DNA from: JBPRGH01 sp051418055
Lineage (GTDB): Bacteria > Bacteroidota > Bacteroidia > Cytophagales > Cyclobacteriaceae
Reading direction: 5' to 3'
Assembly (NCBI GenBank): GCA_051418055.1
Contig: JBPRGH010000134.1
Coordinates: 1-49,382 of the forward strand
Length of the DNA: 49,382 bases
Shown here in pieces: positions 24,731 to 34,900 of this stretch. The notes beneath the pieces were generated by a model. The model did no database searches. It had not been told where the DNA came from and worked only from the letters and a program-made list of their open reading frames with translations. Position 1 is the stretch's first letter. Every line of letters starts with the position of its first letter. The position numbers and the translations under genes are program-made.

Positions 24731-25201
24731 TCAATTTCTCGGCGGCGATTGCCATAAGACATTCATAATGTACCACTTTCCATCCAATTTCGCCAGATGA
24801 AAATAATCCGTACCCCAGACTGCAGTAAGCTTCGCGGCCGCTGTCTTATCCTGTACATCGTGAATAACTATATCCTTTATGGAATCCGAATTAGCACGGG
24901 AACCATCAGCATTCCATCGTTTTGTTAAATTTACGAGCTGTTGAAAGCTCATTTCCTGCAATGGCACATAATCACCACTGTTATCATCAAACCAGGCACC
25001 ACGTTTAACTAAAGTAGGATGGACACTGCGATAAATTCGCATGGTATCGGCATTATAAACTCCCTCTACATAATCAAGGATAGCTGCTTTTATAAGCTCC
25101 TGATCGTTGTTGTTTTTTGAAGGTTCAGTGGCAAATATCGATGTCGAAAAAAATAGCATCCCCAGAATGGCTATAGACAAATTGATCTTTTTCATGTTCA
25201 T
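24731..25201 (-). CDS. Exported NTF2-like (lumazine-binding-type) protein
   Basis: 156 residues with a cleavable signal (LSIAILGMLFFSTSIFA). The mature part follows the NTF2-like cone fold often annotated as putative lumazine-binding: AAILDYVEGVYNADTMRIYRS, then HPTLVKRG, then AAKLTAVWGTDYFHLAKLDGKWYIMNVLW seen as adjoining blocks. Such proteins are common in Bacteroidota, and most have no proven ligand. It is the first gene of the three-gene exported-protein operon, 64 bases before the dioxygenase-like gene. Confidence 0.88.
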   Translation of the reverse strand: MNMKKINLSIAILGMLFFSTSIFATEPSKNNNDQELIKAAILDYVEGVYNADTMRIYRSVHPTLVKRGAWFDDNSGDYVPLQEMSFQQLVNLTKRWNADGSRANSDSIKDIVIHDVQDKTAAAKLTAVWGTDYFHLAKLDGKWYIMNVLWQSPPRN

Positions 25202-25251
25202 TTTAATAGTTGGTTATAATATTTATCATAACGGGTTCTTTATCATACCTT

Positions 25252-25272
25252 CATAGAATAAAGCATTCTATG
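25252..25272. terminator. Hairpin after the DUF6265-like gene
   Basis: CATAGAAT-AAAGC-ATTCTATG is a perfect 8-bp stem 12 bases past the stop at 25284. No T run follows on either strand, so it may be a pause, processing or protein-binding site rather than a strong terminator. Confidence 0.4.
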
Positions 25273-25283
25273 CCTGATTTCAT

Positions 25284-25715
25284 TCATTGATTTATCCGCT
25301 CTAATGGATAGGTTGTTGTTCTACCAGCAGTTATTAATTCCGCTTTCCATAATCTTTTATTTACAAAAATCCAGTTGAAGCTATTGGAAGCGTTTACAAT
25401 AGGAGAGAAGCACCAGGTATCTTTTTTCTTCTCTGTTACTTTCCATTTACTTCTGCCGGAGGTGTGATAGATCTCACCATTCTCTAAAAATATTCTACCC
25501 TCTCCTTTTATATTAGTGCAACTTTTATCAGTATAGTATTTTATTATGATCAGTGTATCATTGTGCAATTCATAACCTTCAAAAAATGAGGAATTACCTG
25601 ATTTACCTTCCCAGTCACCTAATAGCCAGGATAGTTCTTTAATGTTTTTAATTTCCTGTGCGAATAAAGTTGAAGAAATTAGGAAAAGAAGCGTAGTGAA
25701 AAGGAGGTTTTTCAT
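25284..25715 (-). CDS. Exported DUF6265-like protein
   Basis: 143 residues with a signal peptide ending LISSTLFAQ. The mature protein opens with IKELSWLLGDWEGKSGN, the WLxGxW motif typical of DUF6265 and related lipocalin-like domains. It continues with beta strands (GYELHNDTLIIIKYY, GRSKWKVTEKKKD). Periplasmic or surface. Function unknown. Separate from the exported-protein operon by a hairpin. Confidence 0.82.
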   Translation of the reverse strand: MKNLLFTTLLFLISSTLFAQEIKNIKELSWLLGDWEGKSGNSSFFEGYELHNDTLIIIKYYTDKSCTNIKGEGRIFLENGEIYHTSGRSKWKVTEKKKDTWCFSPIVNASNSFNWIFVNKRLWKAELITAGRTTTYPLERINQ

Positions 25716-26088
25716 AATATGAATAGTTCAAAAAAAATTATAATTTCTACATTCCAATATTCATACCATTTAATAAGATATTGAATAACAGCACATTATA
25801 CCAAAAACCGAGGGCCAGCGTTGTTCATATCCGAAGCATGTTCGCCCGCTTTCGGACAAAATAGTGTATTAGGATAGGAAGTAAGAGGGATAAAGCTCTA
25901 CAAAAATAATAAGATAGAGATAAATATAAGGAAGTGGAACTGCTGAATGAGTAGCTTAAATAAATGATGGGAAGCTACTTAGCGTAATCATCAACTATTC
26001 TGTTGTATTTATGTTCACGGAAATATAAAGAAAGTAGAAGAGTGGAGATGTATTAATCCGCTACAAGACAATGGCCACTAAGAAAATA
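25716..26088. other. 373-base intergenic region, no gene seen
   Basis: No convincing reading frame or RNA gene. Two inverted repeats stand out: TCCGAA...TTCGGA around 25830-25858, with GC-richer sequence than its surroundings, and AGTAGCTT/AAGCTACT at 25950-25979 with a 14-base loop. The GC-richer patch may be a relic of a lost gene. Confidence 0.4.
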
Positions 26089-26316
26089 TTATTCTATTTT
26101 TGCGTCTTCTTTCTTCCGCCTTTTTTTCTGTCTTTCCAGGCTATAGCCACCCAGAAATAATCCTATACCTGCCCCAAATAGAAAAGAGGCTGCAATAGGA
26201 AAACTGTTTTGCATCATGCCGATATCTCCTGTAGTATAGGCCGGGTCGCCAAGTATAAAATAAAGAATGAAAAGAATAGCTGCCAGAATAATAGCCCCAA
26301 GTCCTACTTTTTTCAT
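26089..26316 (-). CDS. Small membrane protein, 75 residues, unknown
   Basis: Two transmembrane segments (about residues 5-22 and 40-58) are separated by a short extracytoplasmic loop (GDPAYTTGDIGMM). A basic C-terminal tail (RQKKRRKKED) fits a cytoplasmic end by the positive-inside rule. The glycine-rich second helix FLFGAGIGLFLGG suggests helix packing. No family recognised. It is divergent from endonuclease I with 125 bases between. Confidence 0.7.
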   Translation of the reverse strand: MKKVGLGAIILAAILFILYFILGDPAYTTGDIGMMQNSFPIAASFLFGAGIGLFLGGYSLERQKKRRKKEDAKIE

Positions 26317-26441
26317 ATTCGATAATTATTGGTATATACTAACAACTGATGTTGAAAAGAAATGTTTGACTTTGCTAAGCCAGAGGTTAGATAATATTAA
26401 GTCAGGTCCTTATTTTAGCAGGAGATTAAATTAATACTTAT

Positions 26442-27290
26442 TTGTCGATAAAATTATTTTTCAATAGCTATAAAAGATATTTGTTAATGATCCTGTTGCT
26501 GTTTTGCCATACATCATATGGGCAGGCACCTGAGGATTATTATAATGATGCATTTGACAAATCAGGGCTTGAGCTAAAAGCTGTATTACATACTATTACA
26601 AAAGGGCATATAGAGTTTCCATATTCAGGTTCCGACACTGATGTATGGGATATTTTAAAAGAAACCGATCGTGATACGGCTAACGGGCAAAATGTTATAG
26701 GGATCTATTCAGCATTTTCAATGAATGCAGCAGCTGAATATAATAGAGGTAAAGGATGGAATCGTGAACACGTTTGGGCAAAAAGCCGCGGCAATTTTGG
26801 CACATCTAAAGGAGCAGGAACGGATGTACATCATATAAGAGCCGCAGATATTTCCACCAATTCAGCAAGGAACAATCGTAATTTTGATGAAAGTACTATT
26901 CCATATACTGATAAAGGAGGGAGTTATAACGGTCCAACTGACTGTTATACCAGTGATACTGCATGGATCTGGGAGCCCAGGGAAGAGGTGAAAGGCGATA
27001 TTGCCCGTATGCTTTTTTATATGGCTGTAAGATATGAAGGAACAGATGGCGAGCCTGATCTTGAGCTCACTGAGGAGCATCAGGATGCTTCCGGTAAATC
27101 GCCTTTTCACGCTAAACTTTCAATACTAATAGCCTGGCATTTGGCAGACCCTGTGGATGAATATGAAAAAAGGCGTAACAACATAATTTATTTCTTTCAA
27201 AAGAACAGGAATCCTTTTATTGATCATCCGGAATTTGTGTGCCGGATCTGGATCAGCCAGTGCGATGCTCTTACATCAATGACTAAGTAA
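26442..27290 (+). CDS. Extracellular/periplasmic endonuclease I (EndA/NucM family)
   Basis: 282 residues if read from TTG at 26442; the ATG at 26487 would give 267 residues with a shorter signal. I keep the TTG because it supplies a normal signal n-region (KLFFNSYKR) before LLMILLLFCHTSYGQ. The nuclease core is GWNREHVWAKSRG, followed by GTDVHHIRAADISTNSARNN, in which the His of HHIRA and the Asn act with a divalent metal. Sequence-nonspecific DNase for nutrient scavenging or DNA clearance is the family role. Confidence 0.9.
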   Translation: MSIKLFFNSYKRYLLMILLLFCHTSYGQAPEDYYNDAFDKSGLELKAVLHTITKGHIEFPYSGSDTDVWDILKETDRDTANGQNVIGIYSAFSMNAAAEYNRGKGWNREHVWAKSRGNFGTSKGAGTDVHHIRAADISTNSARNNRNFDESTIPYTDKGGSYNGPTDCYTSDTAWIWEPREEVKGDIARMLFYMAVRYEGTDGEPDLELTEEHQDASGKSPFHAKLSILIAWHLADPVDEYEKRRNNIIYFFQKNRNPFIDHPEFVCRIWISQCDALTSMTK

Positions 27291-27346
27291 AAATCCATTC
27301 CTTGCGCATCTTGAGATTCCTTCGAGATCCCTCCGGTTAAAAAAAA

Positions 27347-28294
27347 TTAATTAATCTTTAAACAGACAGTGACAGGATAATGATCTGATCCTGTATAAGT
27401 GCCATTATTAAAATCAGTAACCTCTAAATTTTGAGAAACCAGGATATGATCAATAGGTATCTGGAGTGGTGAGGGAAGTGTGGGCCAGGTGGCATTTAAG
27501 CCAAACCCAGCCCTTGCATCCTCAGCATTCAATGAGTTCTTCAGGTTTTTAAAATACCAGGAGTAAGGAGTAATATTAAGGTCCCCGGCTACAATAAAAT
27601 ATTCACCTAAACGGCCTTTAATTTCTGATATCTCAAGCAATTGTTCATTGCGATCTTCATACATTCTTTTTGTTGCAGGAGGTACAGGATGAGTGGCCAA
27701 AACTGTAATATCTTTTCCCTCTATTCGGAAAGTAGCCAGAAGTGAAGGGACAGAGGCTTTTGAAAAATTGATCATTTCGATAGAGGAGGGTTCTGTTTTT
27801 GATATTAGAGCAATGCCAAAATTGTCTGACCGATTGATTTCATATTTAAAAGCATAGGTATTTGTAAATTCTTTTAAGGCAGTTTCCCACCATTCGGTGT
27901 ATTCCTGAAGGATGATGATATCAGGATCCTCTTTTTTAATAAAATCAATTACTTTCCCTGATTCCCGGTTAATCGAAAGGACATTAATGGCTGATACTTT
28001 TAATTCACAGGAGTGCTGATTATGACTACTAAAGGATAAATAGGGGTAGATCTCAACAAAATTTATCAGACACACCACAAATGCTGCTGCTGCCCAGCGA
28101 AACTTCTTATAAAGGATAAAGACCAGCAAACATAGGATGGCCATTAATAAATATTGAAGCCTGAAATGACTAAATAAATCAACAAGCCAGCTGTGATAGC
28201 CAAAAAAACCTAGTATCGAAAAGATAGCTATTAGAATAGTAGCTAAAACAGCAAGAAAAAAAAGGGAATTTCTTATACCATTGTTTAAATTCAT
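27347..28294 (-). CDS. Membrane-anchored endonuclease/exonuclease/phosphatase (EEP) family protein
   Basis: 315 residues from the ATG at 28294. The longer frame to 28354 would run through a terminator hairpin, so it is rejected. Three hydrophobic segments lie in residues 1-95. The EEP domain follows: AINVLSINRES, IIILQEYTEWW (metal-binding Glu), THPVPPATKR, VAGDLNITPYS and DHILVSQNLE...GSDHYPV (catalytic His). Typical members cleave phosphodiesters in nucleic acids or lipids. With its catalytic part outside the membrane, this one may act on extracellular DNA or lipid headgroups. Confidence 0.9.
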   Translation of the reverse strand: MNLNNGIRNSLFFLAVLATILIAIFSILGFFGYHSWLVDLFSHFRLQYLLMAILCLLVFILYKKFRWAAAAFVVCLINFVEIYPYLSFSSHNQHSCELKVSAINVLSINRESGKVIDFIKKEDPDIIILQEYTEWWETALKEFTNTYAFKYEINRSDNFGIALISKTEPSSIEMINFSKASVPSLLATFRIEGKDITVLATHPVPPATKRMYEDRNEQLLEISEIKGRLGEYFIVAGDLNITPYSWYFKNLKNSLNAEDARAGFGLNATWPTLPSPLQIPIDHILVSQNLEVTDFNNGTYTGSDHYPVTVCLKIN

Positions 28295-28307
28295 ATTTTC
28301 AAATAAA

Positions 28308-28338
28308 TAAAAGCCACCTATTTTCGAGGTGGCTTTTA
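28308..28338 (-). terminator. Terminator of the trehalose synthase-maltokinase gene
   Basis: Reading leftward, TAAAAGCCACCT / AGGTGGCTTTTA forms a 12-bp stem with a 7-base loop, flanked by A/T runs. It is 30 bases past the stop at 28368 and just upstream of the EEP start. Confidence 0.88.
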
Positions 28339-28367
28339 TACTAAAAATTTTCAATCATCTGCCGGGA

Positions 28368-31300
28368 TTATTTTTGATTAATAATTTTTTCCATGCCATT
28401 CAAAGGCACCACAAGCCATTCAGGCCTGTCTTTAATTTCCTTTTGAATTTCTATTAAAATACGCTCAAGCAGATAAGTATCCAGCATAGTATTGAAATCC
28501 TGGTCATGAGGAATAAGATCACTGCCTTTCATGTGTTCCTTATAGCTTTCCAAAAAGAACCCTCCAACATACTGATGCCAATTCTCTGCCCATAATGGAA
28601 GTCGTTCATCATCAAATTGGGAGAAATTATAGGTTAATAAAGCACTATATGCTGAATAATGCAGCGACCTTAGCATGGCACTAACATCACGTAATGGTGA
28701 TCTTTTTAATCTTCTCTCGCTAAAAGGCCTGTGCAATTCTCCTTCAAAATCCAGGAAAGTGAAATCTTTCCCATCCCATAATACCTGTCGAAGCTGCAGA
28801 TCACCATGATTTCTGATCTTTTTGGCTTCAAACTTATGAGTATATATTTTCTTTAGCTTATCCAGCACTTCTTTTCGTTGGCCAAGCACCAGGTCGGCTT
28901 TTTCTTTTACTCCTTCAGGAAAATGTTTTTGATTTGCTTTTAATTTATCAAAAGCTCCCCTTGTCAATCCCTGAAGTGGTGAGAAAAGGGATCTCTGATA
29001 ATGAAGAGAAAAATCTTCAGGTTTAAAAGCAGCATCTTCATATTCATTTCCAAGAGCCTGGTGTAGCTCCGCAGTTCGCTTTCCAAGCAGCTGCATCTTA
29101 TCGATAAAGTTATAGCCAATTAATTCCTGCCATTCATTAGAAAGATCGGAGTAAGATTTTGGTTTTGCATGAGGATCAGGCTTAACTGAAAATTCCTCAC
29201 TCTCCAGATTTACCAATAATCGCTCATAAAATTCTTTTAATGAATCGCTAACGAACGACCATGCGGTACTATGTGCCTGCACATATTTATGAAGCATACC
29301 CAGCTGCTTTTCTTTTTTGCCACTTTGCAGTTTTATTTCACCAACATATTTTGGCACATGCTCAAATTTTGCTTTTTCAGATAAGAACCTCGTGATCTCA
29401 AGGTCAGGATGTATCGTTTGATCCACCTGGCGGAAAAGCTTTAATACATGCTTTTCACTAAAATTAATTACAGTATTATTCGACTGACGGGACATGAGGT
29501 AAGAATGGAAATCTTCTTTGGCCTCTTCTTTTAAATTCGATGAAAACTTTATTTCAGTTGTTTTATTGCTCAATGATTTGTTCTTCTTTAAAAGAGAATA
29601 CCATTCCTCATGGACCTCTTCCAGATGTGTGGCATCAATAAGATACCCATGTTTATTGCCAATATTTACTTCTGCTATAAAAGCCTCATCCTCAATATCT
29701 TTTGGCCTATCCCTGTCTTCATAAAAGCTGATGGGCACAAGATAGCTTTCCGGAAGGCCCTCATCATAATGTATTTCTATAGTAAGAAAGGCATAATGTG
29801 TATTTTTTACTTTATGATTGATATTGAGGCTTTGGATCTTTTTCTCATGTGACCTATACCATGATACCTTTTTTAAATAGTTTGGAAGTATTTTATTTTC
29901 AAGGTTATTGAGGGATGAAGGTGAAAATAGATCTTCCCATGTTTCCAGCTCTATTGATGGAAGTTTTTCCTCTTCTTTTCTACCTTCTTCCTGTAACACA
30001 AGCCAGAAATATGCATATGGGCTCAGGGTAAATTGATATTCATCTTCCTCAATCTTTGGAAATTTATTTTGTCCGAAAACCTCTACCGGAATAGCTCCTT
30101 TATACTCTCGTAAATCAAGCTGAACAGATTGAGAGAATCTCGATAAATTAGCAATAACAAGGATGCGTTCATCTTCAAACGTACGGGTAAAAACAAGCAC
30201 TTTAGCATTGCTGGGTGATAAAAATTCGATATCACCGCGGCCAAAAGCTTTAAACTTCTTACGCATGGCGAGCATTCTTTTCATCCACCAGAAAAGTGAA
30301 GAAGAATTACCGCGCTGTGTTTCCACATTAATGGAGTCAAATTTAAATTCAGGATCAATAATCACAGGCAGGTACAGCTTGTGAGGGTTGCAGGTACTAA
30401 ATCCGGCATTTCGGTCAGGGCTCCATTGCATAGGGGTTCTTACTCCATCCCGGTCACCCAGATAATAATTATCGCCCATACCTATTTCGTCACCGTAATA
30501 AATCACAGGTGTTCCTGGCAGGGAAAATAATAAGGTATTCAATAATTCTATTTTCTGCCTGTTATTATCTAAAAGAGGGGCTAATCGCTGACGGATACCA
30601 ACATTTATTTTTGCATGAGCATCCTTTGTGTATACTTTATACATATAATCCCGCTCCTCATCAGTCACCATCTCTAGTGTTAACTCATCATGGTTCCGAA
30701 GAAAAATTGCCCACTGACAGTTTTCCGGGATCTCCGGTGTCTGATCGATAATATCAATAATTGGGTATCGGTCTTCCATTTTGACAGACATGAAAAGCCG
30801 GGGCATAATAGGAAAGTGATAATTCATGTGACACTCATCACCTTCGCCAAAATAAGATACTGAATCTTCGGGCCACATATTAGCCTCTGCAAGGAACATT
30901 ACATTCGGATCTTTCTTCTCAATGTGAGTTCGAAGCTTTTTCAGGAAAACGTGAGTTTCCGGAAGGTTTTCACAGTTTGTGCCTTCTTCTTCAAAAAGAT
31001 AAGGGACCGCATCCAAACGAAATCCGTCAACACCAAGATCTACCCAATAATCTAATATCTTGAAAATCTCATCCTGGACATCAGGATTCTCAAAATTCAG
31101 GTCGGGCTGATGATGGAAAAACCGGTGCCAATAGTATGCATTAGCAACAGGGTCCCAGCTCCAGTTTGAAGGCTCATAATCAGTAAAGATTATACGTGCA
31201 TCTTTATATTTATTCGGATCATCGCTCCATACATAATAATCCCTGTATTTTGAGCCCGGAGGGGATTTTCTGGCCCTTTGAAACCACGGGTGTTGGTCAG

Positions 31301-31631
31301 AGGTATGATTGATCACAAGCTCAGTGATTACTTTTAGGCCTCTTTTATGGGCCTCATGAACCACCTTCTTAAAAGTTTTTATATCACCATATGCTGAATT
31401 GATCTCATAGTAATCAGCGATGTCATAACCATCATCGCGCAACGGGGAAGGATAAAATGGCAGCATCCAAATTGCCGTAACACCCAGGTCTTCAAGGTAA
31501 TCCAGCTTTTGCAATAGCCCCTCCATATCTCCGATGCCGTCACCGTTACTATCAAAAAATGCTTTTACATGTAATTCATAAATTATGGCGTCTTTGTACC
31601 ATAAGTGATCTGTCTCCGATTTTTTACTCAT
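28368..31631 (-). CDS. treS: Trehalose synthase-maltokinase fusion (TreS-Mak)
   Basis: 1087 residues in two parts. Residues 1-560 are a GH13 trehalose synthase with Asp207 (GVDGFRLDAVPYLF), Glu249 (MFLAEANMWP) and Asp315 (LRNHDELTLEMV). Residues about 620-1087 are a maltokinase/aminoglycoside-phosphotransferase-like domain with the catalytic NHGDLQLRQVLWDGKDFTF and FLDFEGELHRP. TreS interconverts trehalose and maltose, and the kinase makes maltose 1-phosphate, normally used by GlgE to build alpha-glucan. GlgE is not in this window. Cytoplasmic; single gene with terminator. Confidence 0.95.
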   Translation of the reverse strand: MSKKSETDHLWYKDAIIYELHVKAFFDSNGDGIGDMEGLLQKLDYLEDLGVTAIWMLPFYPSPLRDDGYDIADYYEINSAYGDIKTFKKVVHEAHKRGLKVITELVINHTSDQHPWFQRARKSPPGSKYRDYYVWSDDPNKYKDARIIFTDYEPSNWSWDPVANAYYWHRFFHHQPDLNFENPDVQDEIFKILDYWVDLGVDGFRLDAVPYLFEEEGTNCENLPETHVFLKKLRTHIEKKDPNVMFLAEANMWPEDSVSYFGEGDECHMNYHFPIMPRLFMSVKMEDRYPIIDIIDQTPEIPENCQWAIFLRNHDELTLEMVTDEERDYMYKVYTKDAHAKINVGIRQRLAPLLDNNRQKIELLNTLLFSLPGTPVIYYGDEIGMGDNYYLGDRDGVRTPMQWSPDRNAGFSTCNPHKLYLPVIIDPEFKFDSINVETQRGNSSSLFWWMKRMLAMRKKFKAFGRGDIEFLSPSNAKVLVFTRTFEDERILVIANLSRFSQSVQLDLREYKGAIPVEVFGQNKFPKIEEDEYQFTLSPYAYFWLVLQEEGRKEEEKLPSIELETWEDLFSPSSLNNLENKILPNYLKKVSWYRSHEKKIQSLNINHKVKNTHYAFLTIEIHYDEGLPESYLVPISFYEDRDRPKDIEDEAFIAEVNIGNKHGYLIDATHLEEVHEEWYSLLKKNKSLSNKTTEIKFSSNLKEEAKEDFHSYLMSRQSNNTVINFSEKHVLKLFRQVDQTIHPDLEITRFLSEKAKFEHVPKYVGEIKLQSGKKEKQLGMLHKYVQAHSTAWSFVSDSLKEFYERLLVNLESEEFSVKPDPHAKPKSYSDLSNEWQELIGYNFIDKMQLLGKRTAELHQALGNEYEDAAFKPEDFSLHYQRSLFSPLQGLTRGAFDKLKANQKHFPEGVKEKADLVLGQRKEVLDKLKKIYTHKFEAKKIRNHGDLQLRQVLWDGKDFTFLDFEGELHRPFSERRLKRSPLRDVSAMLRSLHYSAYSALLTYNFSQFDDERLPLWAENWHQYVGGFFLESYKEHMKGSDLIPHDQDFNTMLDTYLLERILIEIQKEIKDRPEWLVVPLNGMEKIINQK

Positions 31632-31983
31632 GTGGGGTAAGTTTTGAAGCTTTATTTTATTTGTTCTAATAACATAATAAATAGGTAGTAATGAAAATGT
31701 TTTAATAGAATAAATAATTATAAATAAACCATCTGTCTTTCAGTTGGTTAATCCTTAACAAGCTTCTATAGGTTCTTGTTGGAAATTTTCCCTACAATGG
31801 ATCGGTTTGAGGAAAAAAATCCCCAAGGAGCTTCAGGTCGGAGTATTTCGATAGAGTTAAAAAATTGATCTACAGCAGATTAATAGCAATTTCTTGAAAA
31901 AAAATTAAACATAAGTAATCCGGCACTGTTTTTTAAATGATTTGAAGAATTGAAACGAATTCTACAGCTAAAGGAATAAACAA
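31632..31983. other. 352-base divergent intergenic region
   Basis: Separates the leftward TreS-Mak gene from the rightward T9SS operon. No reading frame or RNA gene seen. A short inverted repeat AACAAG/CTTGTT (31757-31780) is the only structure noted. I find no exact TAnnTTTG promoter in either direction, so both genes may depend on alternative sigma factors or activators. Confidence 0.5.
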
Positions 31984-34900
31984 ATGAGAGAAAAACGTTT
32001 ACTAACCACACTGGTTGCATACCTTATAACAATTTTTGCTTTTGCAACCGAAACAATACCTCCTGAAGCAAAACCGAGCCATAAGTTCATTGAGAACGTA
32101 GGGCAAATAGATAATGAACATGCTCCTGCTGATATCAGGTTTTATATTCAGAAAGGTTTAATGAATGTCTATTTTCTTGAGGATAGGATATCCTATGTAT
32201 TGAGAAATCCGGATAATAAGGAAGAGGCTACAAGGGTAGATCTTTCCTTCGGGGTAAATACTAACCCTTTGATTTACGGACTTGGAGGAACGAAATCAAA
32301 TGCTAAATTCTACACACTTAATTGTCCGGCAGGTGCAGAGACAATGGAATATAATAAAGTAGTGTATGAAGATATCTACGAAAACATTGACCTTGTCTAT
32401 TACCTGAGTGATGAAGGCGCTTTAAAATATGATTTTATTGTTCATCCCGGTGGGGATCCTTCCGATATTGAAGTTAATTATACCGGAGATGTAGGCCTTG
32501 ATCTTTTGGAAGATGGCAGAGTGGAACTTTCTACAGAGGTCGGAAAAGTTTATGAAGCTGCCCCTTATACTTTTATTAAAGAGAATAAAAGTGAAGTTAA
32601 ATCATCATATACATTAAATAATAAACAACTAAAATTTAAAGTGTCTGAATATGATGAGACGCAAACTTTAGTGATTGACCCTGAGATAGAATGGTCTACG
32701 TTCTATGGAGGTGAGTCTTTTGACCATGGTATTAGCAGCGCTGTTGATAGATTTGGAAATGTTTATATAACTGGAAAAACATATAGCCTTGAATTCCCTA
32801 ATGTAAGCCGAGATTTTGGTAATGGAGAGAAAGGCGACATTTTCGTTGGAAAATTTTTAGCCGACGGAACTCATGTCTTTACCATATATTATGGAGGAGA
32901 TGAAGAATCTGAGGGTAGAGGAATAGCGACTGATGATAGCGGTCATGCTTTTGTAACAGGTATGACTAAAAGTTTCTTTCTACCGAACCCTGAAGATCCG
33001 GGGAATCCTTTAGAAGCAAGCGGAAATGAAGACATTGTTTTGTTAAGAGTAGACGTTGACGGTAGGCCGGTAAGGGTCAGGACCTTTGGTTCTTTTAATG
33101 GTGTAGATGTTGGAGAAGGTATTGAATTTGATGGGAATGGATTATATCTAACAGGCCGTACCTCAACAAGTGAAACAGAATTCCCGGTTGGGCCGGCAAC
33201 TCATCAAATGGTAAAAAATCAGGATCTTGATGCATTTTTATTTCGTCTTGATCTGGATATGAATATAATATGGTCTACCTATTATGGCGGCACTGGAGGT
33301 GATGAGGCTTATGGTGTTGCAGTCGATTCTAATGGCGATCCGTATATTGCGGGTGCCACAAATAGTATGGACCTTCCTTTTAGCTCCAACCCTTTCACGC
33401 CGGGACCTACTGTAGAGATAACCGATATTTTTGTTGCGAAATTTGAAAAGACCACTGGTCAGCTTCTATGGTCTGATTACTACGGAGGTACTAATTCAGA
33501 TTATGCAGATGATGTTGTTGCCTACGAGTCAGACCTAATATATGTGGCAGGAACAACATCGAGCCCTGACATAGAGATTATAAATTCAGATACTACAAGA
33601 ACTGTCCAGGATACATATGGAGGTGGTGTAACTGACGGATATATTATTCAGTTAGAAGCTAGTACCGGAGCGCCAAGGTGGAGCTCTTTTTTAGGTGGCT
33701 CAAATGATGATCATTTAAAAGGTTTAACCATTACAGCAGGTGCTGAAGCTATGGTTACAGGTTATACAGAAAGCAAGGATGATTTTCCCACTGTGAATAC
33801 AGATAATGCAGTTAGAGCAACTTTCCAGGGTGGCGAAGAAGATGCTATTTTTGCTCTATTCAGTGATGCCGGTGATCTTAGAACTTCAGGTTATATTGGC
33901 GGGTCTAATATTGATGTAGGTCGCGATGTCACATTTTTCAGAGGCGAAACTGCTGATGATAATAATATATATGTTATCGGACGTACACGTAGCGCAGATT
34001 TTCCGATAGCAGGAAATTCTTACCAAAGCTCTTATAGCGGTGGTGCCGACGCATTTATTTATACTATAGGAGCTGTTATCGATACAGCAGAAGTAATAGA
34101 TACTACCATCGTAGGCGAAATTCCTACAGATACTATTCCAGATGTATTTTGTGATGCTGTAAGGAATAATGTTATTTCATTAAATCCATTATATAGCGAT
34201 ATTTTTGGAAATGAATGTTTAGAGAATATTTCTGACGATGAAGTATTATTCTTTGGTTCAACGCCAAGGATCATTGGCGAAGCACAGGCATTTAACTACC
34301 TGTACCAGATTTCCCCTGACGGTGATGAATTTCAGAATGTTCGTGATGAGGATGGAAACCTTGCAATGAGTAAAAACCTTACTCTAGGGCAAACAGATCT
34401 CCAGCGATATTTTAATTTAGGTGATACATTATTTGTCAGGCGACTTGTAATAGCCGAAGCCTGTGTTGATGGTAGTGGAACAGAATTGATTTACAAAACT
34501 GACTTCCAGTTTGCCTTCCCGAATTTCACATTTAATGCAAATTGCCAGGGACAAACTGTTCAGCTTACTGATGATTCAAATATCACTGGAGGGTCAGTTA
34601 CCTCATATCAATATATAGTAACAGCAGGTACTGAAAAAGATACTTTTGATACCGCTAATCCGACGGTTGGTCCATATTCTACAGAAGAAATAACTGTTGA
34701 GCTGGAAATAACAAGTGACGAAGGTTGTGTAGGTGTGGAAACTAAAACAATCAATTTGTTACCTGCTCCGCAAGCTGATTTTGAATTGACCAGCAATGAG
34801 CAAGATGTTTTATGTTTAGGAAATACCGTTACATTCACCAGTACCTCAACAACTGAAGGTGACATTGTTAACTATGAATGGGATCTCGGAAATGGTACAG

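Noticed and set aside
24052..24762. Longer 236-residue version of the dioxygenase-like gene
   Set aside because: It would overlap the upstream NTF2-like gene and bury the lipoprotein signal inside the protein; the start at 24666 puts the lipobox where it belongs.
27347..28354. Longer 335-residue version of the EEP gene
   Set aside because: The extra 20 codons run through the terminator hairpin of the upstream TreS-Mak gene.
31757..31780. AACAAG/CTTGTT inverted repeat as an operator
   Set aside because: Six-base arms in AT-rich DNA are expected by chance, and the position shows no link to a promoter.
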